Part shown: positions 25,001 through 35,612 of the stretch, piece after piece | How positions within the stretch are numbered: position 1 is the first letter of the stretch | How the letters are laid out: the number at the start of each line of letters is the position of its first letter | Source of the DNA: Tilletia caries | Lineage: Eukaryota; Basidiomycota; Exobasidiomycetes; Tilletiales; Tilletiaceae | Assembly: GCA_032718865.1 (NCBI GenBank) | Contig: JALUTQ010000003.1 | Coordinates: 464,001-528,000, forward strand | Direction: 5' to 3' | Length of the DNA: 64,000 nucleotides | The notes under the pieces: generated by a model | Told to the model about the DNA's origin: nothing | What the model saw: the letters and a program-made list of their open reading frames with translations, nothing else | Databases searched by the model: none | Position numbers and translations under genes: made by a program

Positions 25001-26831
25001 ACGGTCGCACGCGAGCGTTGGCATGCCTGGCTATGTCGAGACCGCCACTTTGGCCCAATCCTTCGCGCTCTGGATGCTGGTGTTGAGGAGCCTGAGTGGG
25101 TGATGCAGGATGGTCTCCTCATTCGCCGCCAAGATGGGCTGCTCGCGCTACCCGAAGGCGGTGTTCCGGACATCCTTCGCACCGTCCATGATCAACGCGG
25201 TCACTTCGGATTCACCAAGACGTATCTGGCTGTTCGGCGACATTTCTGGCGTCCGGCGCTGTCAGTTGCTGTTCGAGCCTGGGTTAAGCATTGCCCACCT
25301 TGCGTTGCAACGAAGTTGGCACGCCGGACCGGACGGTTAGATGTCGAGGATGACGCCTCCCTCCCGTTCCAGTCCATCTCGGTGGACTTATTGCTGGGTT
25401 TCCCGCGGTCGAGGGCTGGTAATGATGCCGTCCTTGTGGTGTTGGACCTGTTCTCGCGCATGATCCTGCTCGAGCCGTGCGCCGCGTCGGTCACGGCTGA
25501 GGGTGTCGCCGCTATCCTCAGCGACCGCGTGCTCCGTTACGGATGGCGACCGAGTCGCTTGATCCCGGACTCGGAAGCGCGGTTGTCCGGCGTCGTTATG
25601 TCTGCCTTAGCGACGTCGCTGGGAGCTGTGTTGTCGCCGTCGGTCCCTCATCACCACCAAGCCAACCCGGTCGAACGGTCTATCCAGACCGTCAAGCGCG
25701 TCCTGCAGACGTTGTGCTTGGACTCCCGTGCTCATTGGGACAAGCGCGCCGTACCTGCCGCGGAGTTGGCGATGAATTCCACCCCGTCCGTGTCCACCGG
25801 CGTTTGTCCGTTCGACCTGGTCTTCGTTGCCCATCCGGATGTGGTACACGCCGTCTTTGATGCGCAAGAGCATGAGGGTGTCGGATCATTTGTTGAGCGG
25901 TTGACGGCGGCGGGAGCGCGGTTGGAGGATGCTCGTGCCTCGCTGGCGGAAGCTCGTCGCGCTCAAAAAGCGCGCTATGATGCGGTCCGGGCGCCGTTGC
26001 CCTCGTATGCTGTAGGGGATGCCGTCTTTGTGCGTTTGCCGGATCGACCGATTCCGGGTTCCCAGGAGAATAAGCTGGCGCCGCAGAAGATGGGTCCTTT
26101 CCGGATCAGTGCGGTCCTTAGTGACCACCGGGTGCGGTTGGAGCTGCCGGCGGACCTGAGGATTGGAGACACGTTTGCGGTCAGTCAGTTGGATGCTGTC
26201 CCTGGGGATGAGGATCCGTACGTCACTCACCGTGCGGGTTCGCCCGTCGAGGACGCTGATCGGGTTGCGCCTGCTTCTCCTTTCGCACCGTCTTCTCGTG
26301 CTTCCTCTCCGGTTCCTCGTCCCCCGCGGGCTCGGCGCACTCCGGGTGTGTTGCGAGAGTATGACGTGTCGGCGCGCGTCCATGCTATGTCGTCCTCGTT
26401 GTACGATGCTTTGCGTGGTCCGCTCCATCGCGCTCGGCGTCTCGAGGTTGATGGCCGGACGGTGATCTTGACGGAGCGACCTGTCGCCTTCTTGTCCCGG
26501 TTGACCATGCCATCGGAGCAAAAGCTTGTCGCGCCTGAGCTGGAGCTGTCGTGCCTTGCGTGGGCTTTTGGGCGATTCCTCCACTTGTTGGAGGGGGGGG
26601 GCCGACGTAACCGTGGTGACGGATCACGCTCCGTTGGGGGCGATGCTCACGAGTTCGGCCGGGGCGCGCTATGGACCGGTGATTTCGCGTTGCCGGGCGC
26701 AGCTGATGCCGCATCTCGCGCATCTGCGCTTCGTTCATCGGCCAGGCACCACACACACCAATGCTGATGCGTTGTCCAGGCTGGTCGTTCGTCCCGAGAC
26801 GGACGTTCTGCTCGACGCGGGGATGTGCTAG
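22027..26831 (+). pseudogene. Gypsy pol polyprotein with split RNase H
   Basis: Read from the frameshift site. After a ~250-residue linker comes an aspartic protease (LLDTGSSLSIID, near 22940). The reverse transcriptase follows, with KWRFCVDYRKLN (24054-24090) and the catalytic YIDD (24362-24373), then the first RNase H strand (YVLYVDASKDGFGAVL, about 24862-24910). The frame then passes straight to the integrase: an HHCC zinc motif (H-x3-H...C-x2-C, 25190-25310) and catalytic D, D and E near 25385, 25570 and 25672 (NPVERS). A GPF module follows (KMGPFRI). The other RNase H pieces come last: PSEQKLVAPELELSC, VVTDHAPLG and NADALSR (26500-26780). Frame breaks are extra T at 24254-24258 and extra G at 26593-26601. 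The final stop TAG lies in the 3' LTR. Confidence 0.88.
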
Positions 26832-27112
26832 ACGGGTCAGGCCTTTCTTTCTTTCTTTTTCTCTACTGCTCTCGCTTCCGGAGATAGTGGCTCCACGTGG
26901 CAACTCCACGTGGACTCACTATCTTATCTCCCTTTCTCTCTTATCTTTCTTGCTCGCTCCCCTCACGTCGCTACCTTTCCCTTTGTCCTCTCTCGGCCGA
27001 GTGCCTTCCCTCTCTCGTGCTCGTCACCTTCTCGCTGCTCCCTGCACTTGTACTTACTTGCTCCGGACATGGAATCACAACTCTGAAGCACTTGTATAGC
27101 TAGTCTATTACA
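26824..27112 (+). repeat. 3' LTR of the gypsy element
   Basis: Identical to the 5' LTR at 20265-20553, with TG...CA ends. The preceding GCGGGGA is a short purine tract that could prime plus-strand synthesis. The pol stop codon (26829-26831) falls inside the LTR. Confidence 0.93.
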
Positions 27113-27528
27113 GAAAATGCCAGGCACTCGGCGCCTGAGCGGTGAGCCTGACCAGAATTTAGAGCTCAGGTCATATAAAATGTCAGATTTGCCAAGAATA
27201 TGACATGATTATGCACGACCATATGACAGAATTATGCATCTTTTCGGCCCGGCTGTGGACGTTTTGTCAGAATACTGTCATACATAAGGCATATGTTCTG
27301 CATTGTCATATGACAGAATATGACAGAATTTAGGGTGGGAAAATTATGTCATATTTCTGTCATAAAGCTGTCATATGACAGCCACGGGAGGCATTATGGC
27401 CATAAATATGACAATGAGACTCTGTCATAAACCTGTCATATGACTATGACAATTTTTTTGTCATAATTCTGTCATATGCATAATATGACTTCATATGTAT
27501 GACAAAAGGTGATGATCACTGGGGCGAA

Positions 27529-27545
27529 GGGTGGCGACGCCACCC
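27529..27545. repeat. GGGTGGC palindrome in CGAA...TGAG context, copy 2
   Basis: GGGTGGC-GAC-GCCACCC with CGAA before and TGAG after. It abuts the right target duplication of the hAT-like element (27522-27529), so that element landed at this hairpin. Confidence 0.6.
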
Positions 27546-28901
27546 TGAGTCGCGCGCAGCCATGCCCATACGACAAACTCTCACAACCCAGTCGCCCTAG
27601 TTCAGCATTTCTTTCAGCAGCGCAGTCTCCAGTTTGTCATAGTTGCCTCCGCTGATTGGAAAACGTTGCCGGCCAATTGTGCTGATCGCTGATCCTCGTT
27701 ATTCATTCTTACTTGCGCTCCCTTCCCTTCTGGTCGCGCTTTTTCATGCCTGCGATCCCGCTCAGCAGTCTAACACTTCACTGGTATGTTGATGTCATTG
27801 CTTCTATCTTTTTCGCCCTGTAGCTCGTACTGACTCATGCTGACCCTCCTGTCACCTGATAAGGCCAGCAGAGAGTATCATACGAACCTCACACAAGATA
27901 AGAACAGGAAAAAGGAGACTGACATCGTTTCCTTCCTAAGTCCTAACCAGCGCCTTTCCCAAGTTACCCTCACCAGTTCAACTTCGACGTGCATCCGCCT
28001 CTTGGTGAGTATCTCCTCTCTCTCTCTTCCTTTTGATGTGCTTTCCACGCTCACACTCTTGATTACATGCGTATACATTGGCAGGAAAAATGCTCGTCGG
28101 TCTCGCAGGCCACGTCTCCTACTACGATGGAAACCACGAGCTCGACTCCGGGGCCACATGTCCCGCAGACGTTAACTATGTTACACCCATCGGCATGTTT
28201 CGTCTCCACTGCAACCGGACCAAGACTCGCACATTTCCAGGCAGTCATCCGATTGCCGTACATCGACGAACATCTACAAGAACGATTCAAGCAGTACGTG
28301 GTAGCCAGTCTCCTCGACACAGTCTCCTGGCCTAATGGATACGCCTTTTTCTTCCACAGTCTGGCGCGATCTCGGACATCTCGCCGCGGTTTACGGTTCT
28401 GGAACTCGGACCATAGTCGACATCGACAGCGTGTTGGGACCTGCCATCGTGTTCCCCGGTTCCCACATGCTCGACAGTTGGAACGGCGTCGTCGCAACGC
28501 TAGCACAGTCGGTTTACAAACCGGTGTACCGATGATCCTTGGCATCTTGATCTTTGACCGTTCTGCAGAATTGCAGACTGTACGGGCTCCAGTTTGCAGA
28601 GGACGGCACACCACAGTCACTATAGGTGTAAGGTGCGTCCTGTCAACTTGAGCGTAATTTACGTCCGTCCAGCTGACCTCATCTCCTTCTCGCCCTCTCT
28701 CTTTCCAGCTCCTTCGGTTGTCCTCGCTCGTCTTCTTCGGAGTCAGCTTCTTCATAGGCACCGCACGGTCTTTTGCCTCCCGCCCCTGTCCCTCCACTTC
28801 CAGCTTCCCTCAGGATCAGACGCACTCAGCTCGTTTTCTGACCCTCTCACCTCTCTCATGACCCATACATCCACCACCACACACACACACACTCAGTAAC
28901 G
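27546..28901. other. Region with exon-like fragments of unknown function
   Basis: No recognisable protein. A plus-strand intron-like stretch lies at 28294-28359 (GTACGT...TTCCACAG). The open sequence around it (about 28085-28535) includes WRDLGHLAAVYGSGTRTIV, which I could not assign. It may be a relic or an unrecognised small gene. CA-rich sequence precedes the next ATG at 28902. Confidence 0.3.
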
Positions 28902-30751
28902 ATGCTGTCCCGCTCTGCTGCTGGTGCCGCCGTCGCCGGTCTCGCCAGCGCGCTTCAAAATCGTCTCTGTGAACCACTGCTCTTCCTTCGGCTCTGTGCG
29001 GCCTCACTTCGACTCCTTTCAGCCCAGAATGAAACGCACCCACGCATCACGACTCCACGACTTCCCCAGCCCCGGCTTCCAACAATGTCCTTAGCCGCGC
29101 GAATGGCGCCAATCCTCGGCCTGCCTCTTCTCAAACCCGTAGCGCGACTAGTTACCCATCTGATTCCCGACGCAGTCACGCCCGCGCCCCGCTCCTTACT
29201 CAGCACACCCCTCGTTCTTCCGCCGCGCTCGCCCAGTCACACACGGCGCACACTGGCGCACACTTCTCTTACCTGACCCCGCTCCCCGCAGAGTTCCCCT
29301 ATGACATCCTCGTCTCATCCCCGTCTGGCGCTGACTCCCAGATCGACGAGGAGGACCGCAGCAGGATGCGCATGGTACAAATGGAGGAACATACAAAGCA
29401 GTGGGAGATCGAGCACGAACACTGCGCCCGCTTCCCACTCCCTTTGCCTCTTCATCCCGCAAGGCAGAACAAACGCACCGCCCTTCGACTTAAGGTTGTC
29501 CCCGGAGTAACGCGGAGGGCTCCGCCTCCGCACTTCCAAATTCCGCCGGAATTTTGACTTTTTGAGGCGAGCTCCGCCTCCGCAGACTAAGACAGAGCTG
29601 AAAAAACTCAGCTCCGCGTTCCGACGGAATTATACAAAAGTTGAAATCCCAGCTCCGCGCTCCGCGTTTTTTCTGTGCGTTTTCATAATGCTCCTCCGTG
29701 CTCCGTGTATGCGGAGCTCGGAATTCCGCGGAATTCCGTCGGAGCGCAGTGGTGGTATAATTTGCTCTCAGAATGACTCTAACACAATCAGAGCTATACA
29801 TTCACCATCCGACATTGTTGCGGTATTGACTCCAGTGCTATTCTGAAGCTCTCAACGGATGATGATGCCTGTTTTTATCTCCTGCGCGTGTCTCGGCGAT
29901 GCCTATTTTTCTCGGAATTCCGCACATTTCCGCGGAACTTGGACGGAATTCCGGCGGAGCGCACCCAAAAATAAGGTCACGTGACCCCTATTTTCGACGA
30001 TCACGTGACCTCACAGCTCTGACGGAATTCCGCGGAAATTCCGCCGGAATTTTCGCACAATTTTGACGACTCCGCGCTCCGTACTTTTTGACTAGTGGGC
30101 CCAGGATTGGGCTCCGCGCTCCGCGTAAATTCCGGCGGAGTCCTCCAGGCGGACTCCGTGCTTTTTTAAGGTCAAAAATCTCTCAAAAGTGAGCTCCGCG
30201 CTCCGCCTCCGGCGGAGCCCTCCGTCGGAGGAGTACGGAGTCCGCAAAACCCCAGCTCCGCGTCAACTCCGGGGACAACCTTACTTCGACTCCTTCCGCT
30301 TGCTCGGCAGGCATCTCCCCCGCAGCCTTGCCTCAGCTCGACATCGGAGATACACGCGATCTCATTCTCTCCCACTCTGGTCAGCCCTCCACTCGGCACA
30401 CCATCACCTCGGGTCCAGACGTACCCGCGCCTGACACTTGGCGAGGTCCTCAGCGGGAGAGGCATTGCCGCCCATTTCTCCTCCAGCCATAACGGCGGCG
30501 GCGATGACGAGGTCGAACCCGTCGGAGTCGCCCTTCTCCGCAAGCAAGCACAAGCAGCATTGGCGCGCACCCAGGCAGCCAAAGGTGGCGACAGCAGCGG
30601 CAGTGCAAAGGCAGAACCCGAGTTGAAAGAGACTCTTGCCCGTCTCGATGCACTCGCACAGCGCAAACGCAAGGCAGAAAAGTTGCACGCCGATATCGAC
30701 ATCATGCCATGGCACAGGTATATGCCGACCACCCGTTCGGAGAATGGGTAG
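28902..30751 (+). pseudogene. Unidentified gene split by a hAT-like insertion
   Basis: The ATG at 28902 starts MLSRSAAGAAVAGLASALQ, which resembles a mitochondrial targeting peptide. An exon probably begins after the CCCCGCAG acceptor at 29291 and contains PYDILVSSPSGADSQIDEED. It is cut at 29490 by a 793-bp element. Past the element (after 30291) the same frame is open again to the stop at 30749-30751, through a Lys/Glu/Ala-rich helical end (ELKETLARLDALAQRKRKAE). Skipping the insertion and one 8-bp repeat copy keeps the frame exactly, with no stop between 29292 and 30748. The first intron is unresolved, since the ATG frame and the later exon frame differ. I do not recognise the family. The protein was probably functional until recently. 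Confidence 0.55.
29491..30283. mobile_element. hAT-like short element inserted in an exon
   Basis: A 793-bp element with perfect 18-bp terminal inverted repeats (TAAGGTTGTCCCCGGAGT at the left and its reverse complement at the right), flanked by the 8-bp duplication CTTCGACT (29483-29490 and 30284-30291). The ends fit hAT YARNG. The interior is dense in GCTCCGC and GGAATTCCG motifs in both orientations and encodes no transposase. The perfect repeats suggest a young insertion. Confidence 0.85.
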
Positions 30752-30846
30752 GACAGCTTGAAGAAGGCCGAGCGACCAGTCACCAGTCTTTGTGAGTGTC
30801 TTCATTGCCCAAAATCAAGTATTACCCTTCACCGACTCATCATATC

Positions 30847-30926
30847 TGTTGTGAACATTCTACCACTATACTAAAAGGTGAGACCAGTCTCGACCCAAGT
30901 GTCATGGATGATGCATATATCCAACA
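30847..30926. repeat. 80-bp TGTTG...CAACA unit, copy 1 (copia left end)
   Basis: Starts TGTTGTGAACATTC and ends ATATCCAACA. Copies at 31126-31205 and 35920-35999 differ by at most one base. Copy 1 has the 5-bp sequence ATATC on its left (30842-30846), matching ATATC on the right of copy 3 (36000-36004). Confidence 0.85.
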
Positions 30927-31065
30927 CTCCCTCTCATCATCATGACCCTTTGGTCTGAGACGCGAGACCCCATAGGACTAGGGGTGAGACTCTTTCGGCC
31001 CGGAGTACCCGGAGCACGTGCTGTGGAAAAAAAACCCGACAAGCACCCGACAAGAAAATGGTCGG

Positions 31066-31205
31066 AAAAGAAGTCTGGAGATACCGGGAATCGAACTCAC
31101 GACAGAGTCGATCAGACTCTTAATCTGTTGTGAACATTCTACCACTATACTAAAAGGTGAGACCAGTCTCGACCCAAGTGTCATGGATGATGCATATATC
31201 CAACA
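31066..31205. repeat. 140-bp LTR-shared block, copy in the 5' end
   Basis: Begins AAAAGAAGTCTGGAG and ends with 80-bp unit copy 2 (31126-31205). It matches 35860-35999 with a single G/A difference near 31167. It contains the antisense tRNA-like sequence. Confidence 0.85.
31076..31152 (-). tRNA. tRNA-like sequence with broken acceptor stem, copy 1
   Basis: On the minus strand an A-box (TAGTATAGTGG, 31152-31142) and a B-box (GTTCGATTC, near 31095) are spaced as in a tRNA gene, with a TTTT stretch just beyond. The presumed 3' acceptor strand TATCTCC has no matching 5' partner, because the bases before the A-box are CACCTTT. No clean anticodon arm can be drawn. The plus strand contains CAGACTCTTAATCTG, a Lys(CTT)-like anticodon arm. 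I call it a tRNA-derived relic within the LTR, not a working tRNA. Confidence 0.4.
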
Positions 31206-31269
31206 TACCTCCGATCCTCTTCTTTCTTCGGCCCTCGGTCTTCTTCCTTCTCTGCCTCTCTTCTTCGGC

Positions 31270-34200
31270 ATGGACGACACCAACTCCTCCGCCATCTCCG
31301 GCATTCCTGCCCTCGTCGGCCTCGAAAACTTCTTCGCCTGGCGAGAGGCAATCGAGCCCGTCTTCATCGGCATCCGCGCGTTCGACATTGTCCGCGGCGT
31401 CGAGACTCAGCCAACTCTGCCGCCCAACGCCACCTCCACCGATGTGCGCCTGTCCGAGTCCTGGAAGGACAGGGACGCCAAGGCCATGTCCTACCTCCGC
31501 AAGACGGTCAGCGGGGCCCTCAAGGCCATGATTCGAGACCTCTCCTCGTCCGCCGACATGTGGTCCCTCCTCGCCAGTCTTCACGACTTGGGTTCCTCGG
31601 ATCATCGGAGCGCCATCAACCGCAAGATGGCGAACCTCTTTCTCGACGAGGGCGGAGACATGGTCCAGCACCTCAACTCCTACATGGAGCTGGTGGCTGA
31701 GGCGAGCGCGGCGGGTCTTCCTTGGGGCACGGAGGACAAAGACAAGTGCGACCGTTTCCTCGACACCCTTCCTCATTCGCTCAGGGTTGTCAGGACGGAG
31801 TGGCGGCAGCTTCCGAAGGACGAGCGGACCTTTTTTTGCAGCTCGTCCGGGTCTACAACGAGGAGAACGCTTCTCAGAAGCACACGGCGGAGCGCAGCGC
31901 CAACGCCATGGCAATGGCCGCTGCCAGCCAACATCTCCACATCGCCATCAAGGGCGTGGCAAACAAGGCCCGCTCCGGCAAGTCCTCTTCGGGTGGCGGC
32001 AAGAAGAAGTCTTCTTCTTCGCCTTCTTCTTCTCAGGCGACCTCCGGCAGCAGCAAGGGCAAGGGCAACAGCAACGGCAACAGCAAGCGTCTGCTCTGCT
32101 ACGGCTGTGGTGCTCGCGACCACGAACGTCCTGACTGTCCAGTCGCGAGCCACCTTCTTCCCGGCAATGGTCCGATCTGCTGGACATGTCACAAGCAAGG
32201 CCACGTCAAGTCCGAGTGTCCCAAGTCGACTTCGTCGTCCGGAAAGGCTGCCGCCGCCCTCGAGTCTTATCCAGACGCCGACGAGATGCTCGCAGCCATG
32301 TTTGAGCCCTCCGTTCTTGCCGCCTCCACGACGTCGACCTTGATTCCCTTCATGATCGACTCTGGTGCATCACAGCACATTGTCGACCGACCCGAGCTGC
32401 TCCTCAACTCTCGGAAAGCGGACAAGACCTTGACCTTCAAGACGGTTGGCTCCAAGCAGGCATCCGACCACATCGGCGATGTCACTGGACTTCTTCCCTC
32501 CGGCCGCCGCGTCACTTTCCTGGACGTTGTGCTTCTCCCCGGCGCCGGAGTCAACTTGCTTTCGGAGGAACTGCTGCGCGAGCGTGGCTGGATCAAAGTC
32601 ATCGACGAGGATGACAACGCCCACCTCCAGCACAAGGACAACGCCTCTTGGCGCATGTCTTTGACCAAGCGTGGTCGAGCTCGATGGCTGCTGTTACACG
32701 TCGACCTTGCGGCCTCCACATCGTCTCCCTCAGCAATGCTGGCACCAATGCAGCCCGCTCAGCGCGATCCCGCTCTCGAGGTTCACATTCGCCTCGGTCA
32801 CTTGGGCTTCAGCACCATCAAGAAGCTCGTCCGTTCGGGTCATCTTCCTCCCATTCCTGGGCTGAACGATGCCACGCCTTGGTGCGATAGCTGCGAAGCT
32901 ACCAAGGCTACCCGTCGACCGTTCAACGACGCGCCTCTCCACGCGAGTTCTCCGCTGGAGATCATCCTCACGGATGTTGGCGGTCCCTTGGTGACTTGTT
33001 TTTGGTGGTTTCCAGTACTACGCGACCTTCATTGACGAGTACACGGACTACACCAAGGTCGACTTACTCCGCTCCAAGGCCGAGGTTTTTGCTCGCCTTG
33101 TTGAGTTCGTCAAGGTAGCCGAACGGACTTTCGGCACCAAGGTGCAAGTCATTCGCACCGACGGCGGCGGCGAGTACGTCAACAAGCACATGTCCACCTG
33201 GACTGCTTCTCAGGGCATCCTCCACCACATCACAACGCCCCACACCCCGGAACTCAACGGTGTGGCTGAGCGCAAGAATCGTACCCTCAAGGAGATGACC
33301 GCCGCCATGCTTCACAGTAGCGGCCTCCCGGTTCAGTGGTGGGGACATGCGATTTTATTCGCTGCGGTGTTGCTCATGAAGGTAACCTTCGTCAAAGACG
33401 GTCGGACGGTTTGGGAGTGGGTACACAAGCGCAAACCCTCCCTTGGCAAGACTCGAGCATTCGGTTCTCCATGCTGGGTTCATATTCCCGCCGCTAACCG
33501 CACCAAGTCGGACCTCACCACTCCCAAGGCCTGGAAGGGACGTTTGGTCAGCTGGCCGACACAGCGCAGCGGCTGGGGGGTGCACAACGAGACCACGGGG
33601 AAGATTGTCTTCTCCCGCAACGTCTCTTTCGGCCCCAAGCTCTCGTCCAAAGTCACCGAGGTCTCCGAGCCTTCCAACATCGTCCAGCTGAACGTGGAGC
33701 CTGGTGATCCCGGCTTCCTCGAGTACGACGAGGAAGACATTTCCGACGATGACGCGGAGCCAGGTCCCGACGCCAATAATGTCGAACTTCTTCCTCTTGG
33801 CCGCAAACGCCCTGAGCCCGAGGGGGTGAATCATGCGCCCGGCAACAGTCCTGCCGTGGCCGATCGACCTCAAGGCATTCGCCGGCTTCCCCCGCGCGCG
33901 CTGGCCGCGGTCAACGTTCGTCTGCTTTTCGGGACACGTACGCAGCGTTCATGCAGGAGTCGGAAGGGTTTCTTTGCAAGATTGCCCTCGTCGACGACGA
34001 CCCCACAAGCTACGGCGACGCCATGTCGAGTCCTGAACGTCAGCAGTGGGCCAAGGCTTTCGAAGCGGAGCTGGAGTCTCTGATCAAGAACGAGACGCTC
34101 GAGGAGGTGGTCCTCCCTCCCGGCGCCAAGGTCGTATCGACCAAGTGGGTCTGCAAGACTAAGAGGGACGCAGACGGCAACTACCTCAAGCACAAGGCTC

Positions 34201-35567
34201 GTCTTGTTGGTCGTGGCTTCACTCAGCGCTACGGCATCGATTACGACGAGACATATGCGCCAGTCGGACGCATGACGAGCTTGAGGATCTTCTTTGTCGA
34301 AGCTGCGGTCCAGGGACTTATGGTCTGGCAGATGGACGCCGAGACAGCCTTTCTCAACCCCAAAATGGATCGCGTCCTCTACATCAGCTTTCCGGAGGGG
34401 TGGAAGCAGCAAGATCCCAAGGCGACTGGGCTTCTTGTCCGCAAGGGACTCTACGGCTTCAAGCAGTCAGCTCGCCTCTGGTGGCTCGATGTCGTTTCCA
34501 AACTACGCGACCTCGGGTTTGTTCACAGCGACGCCGATTGGGGCATTTTTCGTTCGCGTCGAACCCAACGGCAACCGCACGATCGTTTTTCGTCTACGTC
34601 GACGACTTCCTGATCGCTGCGAAGACTCAGGCCCTCATCGACTCCGTTCGCGAAGGCCTCAAGGCCTCCTACAGAATGACCGACATTGGTCTCGTCAGCT
34701 CGGTACTTGGAATCAAGGTCCAGCAGCTCGACAACGGCTTCGCCCTCAGCCAAGGTCATTACATCGACACAGTCCTGGAGCGTTTCAACATGACCAACTG
34801 TCGCCCGGAGTCCTCTCCTATGGCGGTCGGAACTAAGCTCGTCCCAGAGGGAGTGCCTTTGACGGACGCCCAGCTTTTTCCAAGCCCTGATCGGTTGCTT
34901 GATGTGGATCGCCCTCTCCACCAGGCCTGACATCAGCTTTGTCGTCAGCGCGCTCTCCCGTTTCAATGGCTGCCCGACTCAGGCTCATTACCAAGCTGCC
35001 CTTCGCGTCCTCCGCTACCTCAAGGCAACGCGAGACTTGGCACTGGTCCTCGCTCCCGTCAAGATCGACGGACAGCCCGAGCTTACTGGCTACTCCGACG
35101 CCGACTGGGCCGGAAACGTCGAAGACCGCCGCTCTCAGTCTGGGTACGTCTTCAAGCTGTACGGCGCAACCGTCAGCTGGGGTTCCCTTCGCCAGCAATG
35201 CGTTTCTCTGTCCTCAGTTGAGTCAGAGTACGTCGCCCTCACCGAGGCCGTCAAGGACGCCATCTGGCTTCGTACAGCCGTTCTCGCGTACGACCAGACC
35301 GCTCCTCAGGCTGTCGGCATTTTCCTGAAGGGCGACAACCAGGGTTCCATCGCCCTCGCACAGAACCCTGGATGGCATCGACGCACCAAGCACATCGACC
35401 TTCGCTACCACTTTGTCCGCTGGCAAGTTGAAGAAGGTGCGATCAAGCTTGAATACGTTGGTACTTCGGATCAAGTGGCCGACATCTTCACCAAGGCCAC
35501 TCCGACTCCCGTCCTCGTCAAGCATCGGAGCAGTCTTGGTCTGCTCGACCCCGCCAACGTCGTCTGA
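31270..35567 (+). pseudogene. Copia gag-pol with several frame breaks
   Basis: From ATG 31270 (MDDTNSSAISGIPALVGLEN). The copia Gag has two CCHC knuckles (CYGCGARDHERPDC and CWTCHKQGHVKSEC, 32099-32220). The protease has FMIDSGASQHIV (32350). The pre-integrase zinc motif has HIRLGHLGF and CDSC. The integrase has catalytic D (ILTDVGG), D (VIRTDGGGEYVN) and E (ELNGVAERKNR). The reverse transcriptase has KHKARLVGRGF, AETAFLNP and YVDD (34600). The RNase H has SDADWAG and ends SSLGLLDPANVV. Breaks that vanish if one T is ignored: T7 31831-31837, T5 32999-33003, T5 34546-34550, T5 34586-34590 and T5 34875-34879. A further break lies between 33780 and 33940 and is not located. All catalytic motifs are intact. 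Confidence 0.88.
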
Positions 35568-35612
35568 CGGTCATCACTCGACTTCAGCAACCACGCTGCG
35601 GTTGAGAGGGAG

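Larger units (their letters stand above)
20265..27112 (+). mobile_element. Ty3/gypsy LTR retrotransposon
   Basis: A 6.85-kb element with identical 289-bp LTRs and a GAAAA target duplication, hence a recent insertion. Order: 5' LTR, primer site, gag, -1 frameshift signal, protease, reverse transcriptase, first RNase H strand, integrase, rest of RNase H, 3' LTR. The last domain order is abnormal. Three one-base homopolymer gains (G7 at 21909-21915, T5 at 24254-24258, G9 at 26593-26601) break the frames. It sits inside the hAT-like element. Confidence 0.93.
19803..27521. mobile_element. hAT-like element, interrupted by a gypsy retrotransposon
   Basis: Ends are CAGTGATCAT (19803-19812) and its reverse complement ATGATCACTG (27512-27521). 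They are flanked by the perfect 8-bp direct repeat GGGCGAAG (19795-19802 and 27522-27529). An 8-bp target duplication and ends fitting 5'-YARNG are hallmarks of hAT transposons. Removing the gypsy insertion and one copy of its 5-bp duplication leaves about 866 bp with no transposase, so this copy is non-autonomous. Both subterminal regions (about 19810-19970 and 27175-27510) are packed with TGTCATA/TATGACA motifs in both orientations. They resemble the clustered transposase-binding motifs known near hAT ends. Confidence 0.8.

Noticed and set aside
28085..28535. Expansin-like or RlpA-like secreted protein from GHVSYYDGNHEL-type reading
   Set aside because: Only a few residues resemble the family and the frame is lost across the putative intron.
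31076..31098. TGGAGATACCGGGAATCGAAC read as a copia primer-binding site
   Set aside because: It lies inside the LTR-shared block, not after it, and the matching tRNA end would lack CCA, so a tRNA-derived relic fits better.
20640..35567. C-to-T repeat-induced point mutation of the retrotransposons
   Set aside because: Coding motifs and GC content are preserved and the defects are single-base gains, not clustered transitions.
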